From: Atopobium sp.
GTDB lineage: Bacteria > Actinomycetota > Coriobacteriia > Coriobacteriales > Atopobiaceae
DNA length: 9,657 nucleotides
Direction: 5' to 3'
Assembly: GCA_015259105.1 (NCBI GenBank)
Contig: JABZGZ010000050.1
Location: 1-9,657, forward strand
A program made the translations under genes and the position numbers. Position 1 is the first letter of the stretch, and the number at the start of each line of letters is the position of its first letter. The notes beneath the pieces are model-generated. The model was not told the origin of the DNA and searched no databases. It saw nothing but the letters and a program-made list of their open reading frames with translations. Of the stretch, positions 1 through 5,759 are shown piece by piece.

Positions 1-147
1 ATATAAGTCTATTCATGTATAAGCATATTAGATGCAGTTTATGCATAGATATGCATATCAGGTAGTGCGACCGCCTAGCTGCCTGGCTATCTTGATTAGA
101 AACATGTCGATTCTTCAGCAGAACCTACCAAAGCTGCGCTATTTTGT

Positions 148-170
148 GCGCCAGACCTAAAAGCTGGCGC
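148..170. repeat. 7-bp GC-rich hairpin without U-tract
   Basis: GCGCCAG (148-154) pairs perfectly with CTGGCGC (164-170) around a 9-base loop. Neither strand has a run of T after the stem, so it is not a convincing intrinsic terminator. It may be a degenerate terminator of a gene left of the window or a small inverted repeat of unknown role. Confidence 0.4.
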
Positions 171-179
171 TAACACGCT

Positions 180-319
180 GCAGAATCATAATCACCCACA
201 TATGAACTGCGTCCCAAAACTTGGACATAAGAAATGGGGGGCAGTTCACTTTGACTTAGAGCGCAGTTCTCAATTGTTTTGGTAAGAATTTAGATTCTGC
301 AAATAATTTATGATTCAGC
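180..319. repeat. Imperfect 12-bp inverted repeat bounding 140 bp
   Basis: GCAGAATCATAA (180-191) matches the reverse complement of 308-319 at 11 of 12 positions. A further copy of the first 8 bases, reversed (GATTCTGC), lies at 293-300. The pair encloses the IS3-like 46-bp sequence. This could be a MITE-like element of 140 bp or nested relics. No flanking target duplication is evident, which weakens the mobile reading. Confidence 0.35.
203..248. mobile_element. 46-bp relic with both IS3-family-like ends
   Basis: The sequence begins TGAACTGCGTCCCAAAACTT and ends GGGGGGCAGTTCA, so its outer 8 bases form a perfect inverted repeat (TGAACTGC/GCAGTTCA) continued by C-rich and G-rich runs. Ends of the form TGnACTGC..CCCAAAA.TTGGAC are typical of IS3-family (IS150-group) elements; this is family knowledge recalled, not searched. 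It looks like an internally deleted element or minimal MITE. I see no 3-4 bp target duplication (ATA before, CTT after). A related CGCAGTTC occurs at 262-269. Confidence 0.45.
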
Positions 320-321
320 GT

Positions 322-347
322 ATGCAAGCATGCAATGAGGGTATAGT
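322..347 (+). promoter_or_regulatory. Putative promoter of the Cys-rich protein gene with tandem ATGCAA repeat
   Basis: TATAGT at 342-347 is a reasonable -10 hexamer 33 bases before the start codon. No good -35 is visible at 17 bases upstream. In its place is a direct repeat ATGCAA (322-327) and ATGCAA (330-335), which could be a factor-binding site. The promoter call is tentative. Confidence 0.3.
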
Positions 348-379
348 ATGCCGTAGTTAACAAATTGAGGAGTGTCTGT

Positions 380-586
380 ATGAGTCCTATTGATATTTTG
401 GTTGTCCTTATCGTCATTGCTCTTGTTGCTCTTTGCGTCCGCTCTCAACTTAAGAGCGCAAAAGAGGGTTCTTGTTCTGGCTGTTCTTCATCCAGCAGCT
501 GTGGCACTCATCACGGTGGAGACGGTCACTGTGGTGTTGCTCAGAAAATGATTTCTGACGTCGATAAGGCTTTTGACGCTCAATAG
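380..586 (+). CDS. FeoB-associated-type Cys-rich small membrane protein
   Basis: This 68-residue protein has one N-terminal membrane helix (about residues 4-20), then a short basic stretch (R21, K25, K28) and a cysteine/histidine cluster: C32, C35, C41, H44, H45, H50, C51. This arrangement is that of the small FeoB-associated Cys-rich membrane proteins, usually encoded beside the ferrous iron transporter genes feoA/feoB and thought to help iron handling at the inner face of the membrane. The start at 380 is chosen because GAGGAG (367-372) sits 7 bases before ATG; an in-frame TTG at 365 lies before that site and is unlikely. No feoA or feoB is present here, so the gene is separated from its usual partners or belongs to genes beyond the left edge. 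The Cys/His cluster could bind iron or another metal; function is inferred from resemblance only. Confidence 0.7.
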   Translation: MSPIDILVVLIVIALVALCVRSQLKSAKEGSCSGCSSSSSCGTHHGGDGHCGVAQKMISDVDKAFDAQ

Positions 587-589
587 GTC

Positions 590-602
590 AATTGTCACAA
601 TT
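590..602. promoter_or_regulatory. Palindrome AATTGTCACAATT overlapping a possible -35
   Basis: Six-base arms AATTGT/ACAATT flank one central base just after the stop of the small Cys-rich gene. TTGTCA (592-597) inside it matches the -35 consensus at 5 of 6, but the best -10 (TACCAT, 617-622) lies 19 bases on, which is long. It may be an operator or the upstream element of a promoter for the glutamine synthetase homologue. Confidence 0.25.
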
Positions 603-643
603 TCATTAACAATTTTTACCATTCGCCCGGTTTCAGGGAAGTG

Positions 644-659
644 GAAACATAGCCGTAAC
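644..659 (+). promoter_or_regulatory. GlnR-box-like site upstream of the glnA homologue
   Basis: GAAAC (644-648), six bases, then GTAAC (655-659) gives the AC-n9-AC spacing. Each half agrees with the recalled actinobacterial GlnR half-sites gTnAC and GaAAC, though their order is reversed relative to the usual listing. It lies 52 bases before the ATG of the glutamine synthetase homologue. A GlnR-like regulator gene at 5760-6434 makes the site more plausible. AC-n9-AC alone is common by chance; the extra G/A/T matches are what support it. Confidence 0.35.
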
Positions 660-711
660 AAGAATGTGTCATGGTAGTTACGATTCCAGTTTTCTGACCC
701 GGGAGGACCGT

Positions 712-2025
712 ATGAGTACGGATAAGAAAATTGACTATATTCTTCGCACGGTAGAGGAGCGAGACGTTCGCTACCTGCGTCTTTGTTTTACCGATGTACT
801 CGGCGGATTAAAGGCTCTCTCCATTTCCCCCGAGGAGCTAGAAGAGGCTTTTGTTGAGGGCATTGGTTTTGACGGCTCCAACGTTGACGGCTTTGCTTCC
901 CAGGAGCAGTCCGATCTTCTCGCGTTCCCCGATGCAGATACGTTCCAGATTCTTCCATGGAAGACAGATGATGGTGTAGTTGCAAACGTATTCTGCGATA
1001 TTCAAACTCCTCGACGTGAGGCTTTTACAGGCGATCCACGCCTTGTACTGAGAAATGCTTTTATCAAGGCAGAAGACCTTGGCTATGTCGCAAATGTTGG
1101 CCCTAAGCTTGAGTATTTTTATTTTGTGAGCGGGACTGAGCCAAAGCCTATTGATCAGGCTGGATACCTTGATTTGAATTCTGCTGACCTCAGCCATAGC
1201 CTTCGATACTCCACGTCTCGTGCACTTGAGAATCTTTCTATTCCTGTTCAGTATTCTTTCCATGCAGCTGGCCCTGCTCAAAACGGCGTTGAGCTCCGTT
1301 ATGCAGAAGCACTAACTTGCGCGGATAACATTGTTACTGCTCGTCTGGTTATCAGGCATATTGCAACACTTCACGGTGTGTTTGCTTCGTTTATGCCAAA
1401 GCCTCTTCAGGGAGTTCCTGGCTCAGCCATGCTTTTGAATCAGTCGCTTCTTGACCACGATGGCGAGTCTCTGTTCTGGGCTCCAAAGACTGAGAGCGAG
1501 GCCCACCTTTCTGAGCTTGCTCAACACTACATTGCAGGTCTTATTAAGTACGCTCCCGAGTACATGCTTATTACTAACCCAACGGTTAATTCCTATAAGC
1601 GTTTTGATCGTGATGCTATTCCTGCCTATGCAACCTGGGGTCGTAAAAACCGTTCTGCTATGGTTCGTATTCCTACGCATAAGCCAGGAAAGCATGTTGC
1701 CACCCGTGCTGAGCTGCGTATTCCTGATCCAACTGCAAACCCTTATTTGGCAAATGCTGTAACGCTTATGGCTGGCCTCAAGGGTATTGAAGAGGGTCTC
1801 TCTCTTCCTGAAGAGTTTGTGGGCGGAAATCCTGCTGATTATGGCGAGAAACTCCCCACAAATCTTGGAGAGGCACTTGAGCGCTTCAAGCAGTCTGAGC
1901 TTCTCAAAGACGCTCTTGGTGAGCATATCTTCTCGTATCTGTGTGAGCGCAAAGCAGAGGAGTGGCGTGAGTTCTGCCTTACCGTCACTGACTGGGATAC
2001 CCAGAAATACTACGCTGGTTGCTAA
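712..2025 (+). CDS. Glutamine synthetase type I homologue with degenerate active site
   Basis: The 437-residue product has the length and order of type I glutamine synthetase: N-terminal beta-grasp domain with the D54 loop (GFDGSN), then the catalytic barrel with MPKPL, NSYKR, NRSA and ELR.PDP.ANPYL motifs. By recalled alignment to Bacillus and Salmonella enzymes, key residues are changed: the first Glu of GPEPEFF is K132, HHEVAPGQHEI has become a segment with A185 and G192 at its two metal Glu positions, the GSGMH histidine is L241, and the flap Glu before the conserved Pro is A302. Only metal ligands E134 and E334 remain. Ordinary glutamate-ammonia ligation therefore looks unlikely. The frame is intact and the fold motifs are kept, so this looks like a maintained pseudoenzyme or an enzyme with changed chemistry, not a decaying gene. 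No adenylylation tyrosine motif is seen. The start at 712 follows GGAGGA (702-707); an in-frame ATG at 664 lacks such a site. A strong terminator ends the unit. Confidence 0.9.
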   Translation: MSTDKKIDYILRTVEERDVRYLRLCFTDVLGGLKALSISPEELEEAFVEGIGFDGSNVDGFASQEQSDLLAFPDADTFQILPWKTDDGVVANVFCDIQTPRREAFTGDPRLVLRNAFIKAEDLGYVANVGPKLEYFYFVSGTEPKPIDQAGYLDLNSADLSHSLRYSTSRALENLSIPVQYSFHAAGPAQNGVELRYAEALTCADNIVTARLVIRHIATLHGVFASFMPKPLQGVPGSAMLLNQSLLDHDGESLFWAPKTESEAHLSELAQHYIAGLIKYAPEYMLITNPTVNSYKRFDRDAIPAYATWGRKNRSAMVRIPTHKPGKHVATRAELRIPDPTANPYLANAVTLMAGLKGIEEGLSLPEEFVGGNPADYGEKLPTNLGEALERFKQSELLKDALGEHIFSYLCERKAEEWREFCLTVTDWDTQKYYAGC

Positions 2026-2060
2026 GCAACTATTCTGCTTGCATTTATTAGGTACCTTTG

Positions 2061-2095
2061 AACCCTGTTCTGATTTTTTCAGAGCAGGGTTTTTT
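2061..2095 (+). terminator. Intrinsic terminator after the glnA homologue
   Basis: AACCCTG.. (from 2062) pairs with ..CAGGGTT over about 12 bp, with one G-U pair, around a T-rich loop (2074-2078), and is followed by an uninterrupted T run (2090-2095). This is a textbook Rho-independent terminator that closes the glutamine synthetase homologue as a separate transcript. Confidence 0.9.
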
Positions 2096-2198
2096 GACGA
2101 GAAACCCTTGTTTCACGCAAAGAATGTAGTCTTCTTACTCGAATTGTTACCGTTTTATGAACTGAAAAAATTACTTTTACCTGGGCTTTATTGGATAG

Positions 2199-2219
2199 AA
2201 TGACTCAATAATAGTCATT
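2199..2219. promoter_or_regulatory. Palindrome AATGACT-n7-AGTCATT
   Basis: Perfect 7-base arms (2199-2205 and 2213-2219) surround CAATAAT. The left arm overlaps TAGAAT (2196-2201), a possible -10 with a poor -35. This is the geometry of an operator for a dimeric regulator; which regulator cannot be told. Confidence 0.35.
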
Positions 2220-2246
2220 TATACAAAGAAATATAGCTTCTCACCA

Positions 2247-2263
2247 TTTTTATGCAATAAAAA
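2247..2263. repeat. AT-only palindrome TTTTTAT-gca-ATAAAAA
   Basis: Perfect 7-base arms with a 3-base centre. It could be an operator, a bent-DNA element, or chance in AT-rich DNA. Its position 48 bases before the TATAAT at 2311 would suit an activator or UP-like element. Confidence 0.25.
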
Positions 2264-2310
2264 CGAGAAATACGAAGAAAATTATAAGTAGATTTTTCAT
2301 ATTTGATTCC

Positions 2311-2331
2311 TATAATTCATTCCAATGAATT
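2311..2331 (+). promoter_or_regulatory. TATAAT -10 overlapping palindrome AATTCATT-cc-AATGAATT
   Basis: TATAAT (2311-2316) matches the -10 consensus fully, 47 bases before the binding-protein ATG, but no good -35 is seen 16-18 bases upstream. An 18-base palindrome with perfect 8-base arms (2314-2321, 2324-2331) overlaps its end and would cover the start point, as a repressor site would. The arms are in the opposite order to an ArgR box (TGAAT..ATTCA), so ArgR is not supported. Confidence 0.45.
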
Positions 2332-2362
2332 TCAGCTCAGATTTATTCAGGAAGAGGCAGAT

Positions 2363-3214
2363 ATGAAATCTTCATTTGTAACTACAGCTAAGAAGGCTGC
2401 CCTAAAGGGCGCCGCAGTTGTTTCTATGGCATGTGCGCTTATGGGTCTTATGGCCTGCTCACCCTCTAAACAAGAGACTGCTCAGCAGAGCACCACTGCA
2501 CAGTCAGAGTCCGGCTATACGCTGGTAACTAAGGGTCATCTGACTGTTGTTGCAGAGCTTGGTTTCCAGCCTTTTGAGTATTTTGAAGGCAACTCAACTA
2601 CTCCTGTTGGTTTTGACGTTGATCTTATTACCGAGATTGCAAAAAGGCTCAATCTTGAGGTTACGTACCTGCCAAATCAGAAGTTTGACACCCTTGTTCC
2701 AACTATTAAGCAGGGTGGCAAAGCAGACGTTGCTATCGCAGGTATTACTATCACTGACGAGCGCTCTCAGGAGGTAGACTTCACTACTTCTTACCTCGAC
2801 TCCAATCAGTCTCTGGTTGTTAAGTCTGGCAGCACCGAGACCGAGCAGACGCTCAACGACGCCTCTAAGAAGGTTGTTGTTCAGACAGGTACTTCCGGCG
2901 AGGACTGGGCTAAGGAAAACCTTCCAAAGGCAACTATTGTTTCTGTAGACGATGTTGCTGCAGCAATGGCAGGAGTCCAAACCGGTTTGTACGATGCTAT
3001 GGTCATTGACTTGCCTGTTGCTTCCAATCTGATTAGCACTTCATACTCTGATCTGACTATTGCAAAAGAGATTCCAACAGGTGAGCAGTATGGCATTGCT
3101 GTTTCTAAGGACAATCCCGCACTGACCGAAGCAATTAACAAGGTTCTTGCAGACATGGAGAAGGACGGAACCATGACTGCTCTCAAAACCAAATGGTTTG
3201 GCTCTAACATCTAG
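2363..3214 (+). CDS. Polar amino-acid ABC transporter, substrate-binding lipoprotein
   Basis: This 283-residue protein captures an amino acid outside the membrane and delivers it to the permease and ATPase encoded next. A basic N-terminus and hydrophobic stretch end in a lipobox (L29-M30-A31-C32), so C32 is the likely lipid-modified first residue of the mature protein. A Ser/Thr/Gln-rich linker follows, then a complete family 3 solute-binding fold (SBP_bac_3) from about residue 50. Family features seen are the aromatic pocket segment F.PFEY, the GFDVDL strand-helix, R134 in TDERS (normally contacts the alpha-carboxylate) and D216 in the AMVID strand (normally contacts the amino group). The exact substrate, such as glutamine, glutamate, cystine or a basic residue, cannot be fixed from this. 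ATG 2363 follows AGGAAGAGG (2349-2357); an upstream TTG at 2303 is rejected. A hairpin after the stop probably makes this product more abundant than the permease. Confidence 0.92.
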   Translation: MKSSFVTTAKKAALKGAAVVSMACALMGLMACSPSKQETAQQSTTAQSESGYTLVTKGHLTVVAELGFQPFEYFEGNSTTPVGFDVDLITEIAKRLNLEVTYLPNQKFDTLVPTIKQGGKADVAIAGITITDERSQEVDFTTSYLDSNQSLVVKSGSTETEQTLNDASKKVVVQTGTSGEDWAKENLPKATIVSVDDVAAAMAGVQTGLYDAMVIDLPVASNLISTSYSDLTIAKEIPTGEQYGIAVSKDNPALTEAINKVLADMEKDGTMTALKTKWFGSNI

Positions 3215-3233
3215 TTTTATCAGCTCAGTAAAA

Positions 3234-3274
3234 AGTGCTTGAAGTCAGATTTGGCTTCAAGCACTCACTGTTTT
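3234..3274 (+). terminator. Hairpin between binding protein and permease genes
   Basis: AGTGCTTGAAG (3234-3244) pairs perfectly with CTTCAAGCACT (3255-3265), with two further inner pairs. The T run is short and displaced (TTTT, 3271-3274), so termination is probably partial. Such a structure after a binding-protein gene commonly lowers downstream expression or protects the upstream message from 3' decay. Confidence 0.65.
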
Positions 3275-3314
3275 CATCAGGATTTATCGCAACTAAGCTC
3301 TAAAGGAGTATCAC

Positions 3315-4721
3315 GTGATTGCACTTTTGCACAAAACTATGTCAGGACAGCAACTGTCCTTGTGCATGTCATCTGCGAGTTTCAAAGCTGAATCTGCACC
3401 TCAGAGTACGGCTTATAATTCAGCTAAGTCAAAGCTCTCGCATAATCGTGCGTACTCCTCACTGCTTGTAGTTCTTCTCGCTACGCTTCTTTTGAGTGGG
3501 CTGTTCTTTATGTCTCTGAGCGTGTTTTCTGTTCAGGGTGCGTTTGCTCTCACCACAAATAAGGCAACAACTAAGTCAAATCAGACAGAAGGCAATGGCG
3601 TTATCGGTGGCAAAGAGACTCGTTTAACCTGGGAGGGAACAGTTGAGGACGAGCAGGTCTTTCAGCTGACTTTGCAGCTTCCTGAGGGCTCCAATCTGCA
3701 GAGCGCAACCACTAAGGTGACCGTTCTTTCAGGTCTTACGCGCGAGAAGATCGAGGCAATTGCAAGCGTCCAGGGAACGCAGGTTGTGATTTCTTTTGCA
3801 ACGCCGGTGGATGCTCAAAAGCTGATTCGTGTAGAGATTTCCGGCATAAAGTTTCCTGCTGACGGCGGTTCGTACACTGTTGAGGGAACCTATACCACTG
3901 AGCAGGGAACTCAAAAGCTTGCTTCTTCTCCTGAAATCACCATTATTCCTAACACACCTGTTCAGGCTCTGGTGAATTGGCTTGATGCTCAGCCTTGGGT
4001 TGAAGCGTGGAATTCCAACCACTTTTTGGGGATGTTCTTAAAGCCTCAACTGATTGTCTCTTCAGTGGTGATGCTTTTTCCTGGATGGCTGGTTTGTCTT
4101 GCAATTGTAATTTGCGCCTATCCTGTGGCCATTGTGCTGGGAATGGGCTTTGCGCTGTTGAAGATTTCCAAGAATCCACTCCTGCGTGCACTTGCGGTGG
4201 TATATATCAATTTGTTGCGTGGAACCCCATTCTTCCTGCAGATTTATATTCTGTTCTTTGGCCTTCCTATGTTAAATATCAATCTGGACACCAATCTGCT
4301 TGGCTTTATTGTGGTTGCTATCAATTCTTCTGCGTATCTTTCTGAGATTTTCCGCGCGGGCATTCAGTCGATTCCACAGGGTCAGTATGAGGCAGCAAGT
4401 TCTCTTGGTATGAATCGTTTCCAGACCATGACGTTTATTATCATTCCCCAAACTATCCGCCGAGTAATCCCACCTCTTACCAGCGACTTTATTACGTCCT
4501 ATAAAGATACTTCGCTGCTTTCTTCTGTAGGTGTTATGGAGCTGATGATGTTTGCTAAAAACCTCACCACCTCAACGGGAAACATGACGCCATATATGAC
4601 GGCAGCTCTGTTCTATTTGGCAATTACCTTGCCACTTATTAAGGTAGTTGGCAGTATCGAGAAACGCATGGAGCAGTCAGAAACAGGTAAAACAGTAAGC
4701 GTCGCAGCTAGTAAGAATTAA
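3315..4721 (+). CDS. Amino-acid ABC permease with extra N-terminal outer domain
   Basis: The 468-residue product is about twice the usual length of a HisM/GlnP-type permease. From about residue 243 it is a standard membrane domain with several helices and the EAA loop beginning at E359 (EAASSLGM..., ending near IPP), which docks on the ATPase. Before this lie a roughly 45-residue Ser/Lys-rich head, a hydrophobic segment (about 49-72) ending in an AFA motif at 76-78 that resembles a signal-peptidase site, and a beta-rich region of about 135 residues (79-213) with no cysteines and no solute-binding-protein motifs. Fusions of binding proteins to permeases are known, but this domain does not resemble one. 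It is inferred to be outside the cell, either tethered or released by cleavage. GTG at 3315 is favoured by AAAGGAG (3302-3308); ATG 3339 has no such site. The ATPase gene starts 23 bases after the stop. Confidence 0.88.
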   Translation: MIALLHKTMSGQQLSLCMSSASFKAESAPQSTAYNSAKSKLSHNRAYSSLLVVLLATLLLSGLFFMSLSVFSVQGAFALTTNKATTKSNQTEGNGVIGGKETRLTWEGTVEDEQVFQLTLQLPEGSNLQSATTKVTVLSGLTREKIEAIASVQGTQVVISFATPVDAQKLIRVEISGIKFPADGGSYTVEGTYTTEQGTQKLASSPEITIIPNTPVQALVNWLDAQPWVEAWNSNHFLGMFLKPQLIVSSVVMLFPGWLVCLAIVICAYPVAIVLGMGFALLKISKNPLLRALAVVYINLLRGTPFFLQIYILFFGLPMLNINLDTNLLGFIVVAINSSAYLSEIFRAGIQSIPQGQYEAASSLGMNRFQTMTFIIIPQTIRRVIPPLTSDFITSYKDTSLLSSVGVMELMMFAKNLTTSTGNMTPYMTAALFYLAITLPLIKVVGSIEKRMEQSETGKTVSVAASKN

Positions 4722-4744
4722 GCTCTTTCCAAGGAGGAAAACTA

Positions 4745-5605
4745 ATGTCTTTCTTTTCTTTCAAAAAGAAGTCGAACACAGAACAACCTGCCTTGGATGC
4801 TGAAGTTGCTGCACAAGAGGCATTTGAGCACGATAAGCCGCTTACTAACCATGCTTTCGAGTCAGGTGAACATCCTATTGTTCGTATTGAGCACCTCAAT
4901 AAGTCGTTTGGATCAACGCATGTCTTAAATGACGTTAACCTGACTGTTTGGCCAGGTGAAGTAGTGGTTGTGCTTGGTCCTTCGGGCTCCGGTAAATCCA
5001 CCATGCTTCGTTGTATCAATCTACTGGAGACTCCTTCTGCAGGTCATATTCTTATTGAAGATCAAGAGATTACGGGCACAAACGAGGCAGAGGTAAATGC
5101 GCTTCGTAGAGATGTGGGAATGGTCTTTCAGCAGTTCAATCTGTTTGGTCATTTAACGGTCAAAGAGAACGTAATGATTGGTCAGATTAAGGTTCTAGGA
5201 AAGTCAAAAGAAGAGGCAGAAGCAGAGGCGCTAAAGCAGCTTGAGGCTGTTGGCCTTGCCGATAGAGCAGACTTCAAGCCTGGTGCGCTTTCCGGTGGAC
5301 AGCAGCAGCGTGTAGCAATCGCTCGCGCCGTTGCTATGCATCCAAATGTACTTCTGTTCGATGAGCCTACTTCCGCGCTTGACCCCGAGCTTGTTCGTGG
5401 TGTTTTGGACGTCATGCGTGATCTGGCAAAGAACTCTGGCATGACCATGATTGTGGTAACGCACGAGATGAGTTTTGCAAAAGACGTGGCAGATCGCGTG
5501 GTCTTTATGGAAGGAGGAGTGGTAGTTGAGCAAGGTACTCCTGATGTCATTTTCAACAATCCACAAAACCCTCGAACAGCTGAGTTCATTGGCGCTCTTG
5601 CGTAA
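4745..5605 (+). CDS. Polar amino-acid ABC transporter ATP-binding protein
   Basis: This 286-residue cytoplasmic ATPase powers the transporter encoded by the two preceding genes. All nucleotide-binding motifs are intact: Walker A GPSGSGKST (78-86), Q-loop in VFQQFNLF, signature LSGGQQQR (182-189), Walker B LLFDEP with D206 and E207, and the switch histidine H240. Its sequence style (SALDPE, VTHEMSFA) is that of the GlnQ/HisP group for polar amino acids. It has about 40 extra residues before the usual VRIEHLNKSFG start; these are acidic and Ala-rich after a short FFSFKKK head, and their role is unknown. The ribosome site AAGGAGG (4731-4737) is 7 bases before ATG, which supports the long form. 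It ends the operon before two hairpins. Confidence 0.93.
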   Translation: MSFFSFKKKSNTEQPALDAEVAAQEAFEHDKPLTNHAFESGEHPIVRIEHLNKSFGSTHVLNDVNLTVWPGEVVVVLGPSGSGKSTMLRCINLLETPSAGHILIEDQEITGTNEAEVNALRRDVGMVFQQFNLFGHLTVKENVMIGQIKVLGKSKEEAEAEALKQLEAVGLADRADFKPGALSGGQQQRVAIARAVAMHPNVLLFDEPTSALDPELVRGVLDVMRDLAKNSGMTMIVVTHEMSFAKDVADRVVFMEGGVVVEQGTPDVIFNNPQNPRTAEFIGALA

Positions 5606-5649
5606 AACCCATACTTTTTAGAATTAATACGCAAACGTAAAAAAATATT

Positions 5650-5677
5650 TTAGGGCGAGAAAATCTTCTCGCCCTAA
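5650..5677. terminator. Terminator hairpin after the ABC operon
   Basis: TTAGGGCGAGAA (5650-5661) and TTCTCGCCCTAA (5666-5677) form a perfect 12-bp stem with a 4-base loop. On the + strand the following T run is weak (TAATTG). On the - strand the stem is followed by AAT then six T, so it would work better for - transcripts although no - gene is seen here. It is placed 44 bases after the ATPase stop. Confidence 0.8.
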
Positions 5678-5679
5678 TT

Positions 5680-5708
5680 GCAGATAATGAGGTATATCTG
5701 CTCTTTAT
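5680..5708 (+). terminator. Second hairpin stacked behind the first
   Basis: GCAGATA (5680-5686) pairs perfectly with TATCTGC (5695-5701) around an 8-base loop and is followed by T-rich TCTTTATT. It begins only three bases after the previous stem, suggesting a tandem terminator that compensates for the weak + strand T run of the first. Confidence 0.5.
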
Positions 5709-5734
5709 TCGCAGCTTGTGGTATGCTTTATAAG
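5705..5734 (+). promoter_or_regulatory. Putative promoter of the GlnR-like regulator gene
   Basis: TATAAG (5729-5734) matches -10 at 5 of 6, with TTATTC (5705-5710) as a poor -35 at 18 bases. It lies between the stacked hairpins and the ATG at 5760, where the regulator must have its own promoter if the hairpins terminate. Confidence 0.35.
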
Positions 5735-5759
5735 ATTAAGCTTATCCTAGGGGGAATCG

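Larger units (their letters stand above)
1..379. other. Gene-free left region with nested inverted repeats
   Basis: No reading frame of credible length or with a ribosome binding site is visible in these 379 bases on either strand. The stretch holds a tandem ATGCATA pair (41-47 and 51-57), a 7-bp hairpin (148-170), a 46-bp IS3-like terminal pair (203-248) inside a wider inverted repeat (180-319), and the presumed promoter of the next gene. It reads as an intergenic zone that has accumulated remnants of mobile DNA. I saw no tRNA cloverleaf and no tail of an upstream gene that I could defend. Confidence 0.6.
2096..2362 (+). other. Long leader region of the amino-acid transporter operon
   Basis: No gene is visible between the terminator and the binding-protein gene. 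The AT-rich stretch carries three separate palindromes (2199-2219, 2247-2263, 2314-2331), a perfect TATAAT (2311-2316) and a weak AC-n9-AC pair, GAAAC (2101-2105) and TTCAC (2112-2116). The density of symmetric sites suggests a regulated promoter region. No known riboswitch consensus was recognised. Confidence 0.5.

Noticed and set aside
41..57. Tandem ATGCATA as iterons or a CRISPR repeat
   Set aside because: Only two 7-base copies, no further periodic repeats and no spacers.
61..190. tRNA or riboswitch in the gene-free left region
   Set aside because: No cloverleaf, no T-loop consensus and no riboswitch core could be found; only one isolated 7-bp hairpin.
203..248. IS3-family circle junction
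   Set aside because: In a junction the right end precedes the left end across a few bases; here the order is left end then right end with a short interior.
664..711. Upstream ATG at 664 as start of the synthetase homologue
   Set aside because: It adds 16 residues unlike the family N-terminus and has no ribosome site, whereas 712 follows GGAGGA at proper spacing.
838..1281. 147-residue open frame on the - strand inside the synthetase homologue
   Set aside because: No ribosome site or recognisable protein features; it mirrors the codon bias of the + strand gene and overlaps it fully.
2146..2162. GTTAC..GAAC as a GlnR box before the transporter
   Set aside because: The AC pairs are 10 bases apart, not 9, so the spacing does not fit.
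2314..2331. ArgR box at the transporter promoter
   Set aside because: The TGAAT and ATTCA arms are in reverse order relative to an ARG box.
5182..5634. 150-residue open frame on the - strand over the ATPase gene
   Set aside because: Antisense shadow of intact ABC motifs, with no start signal of its own.
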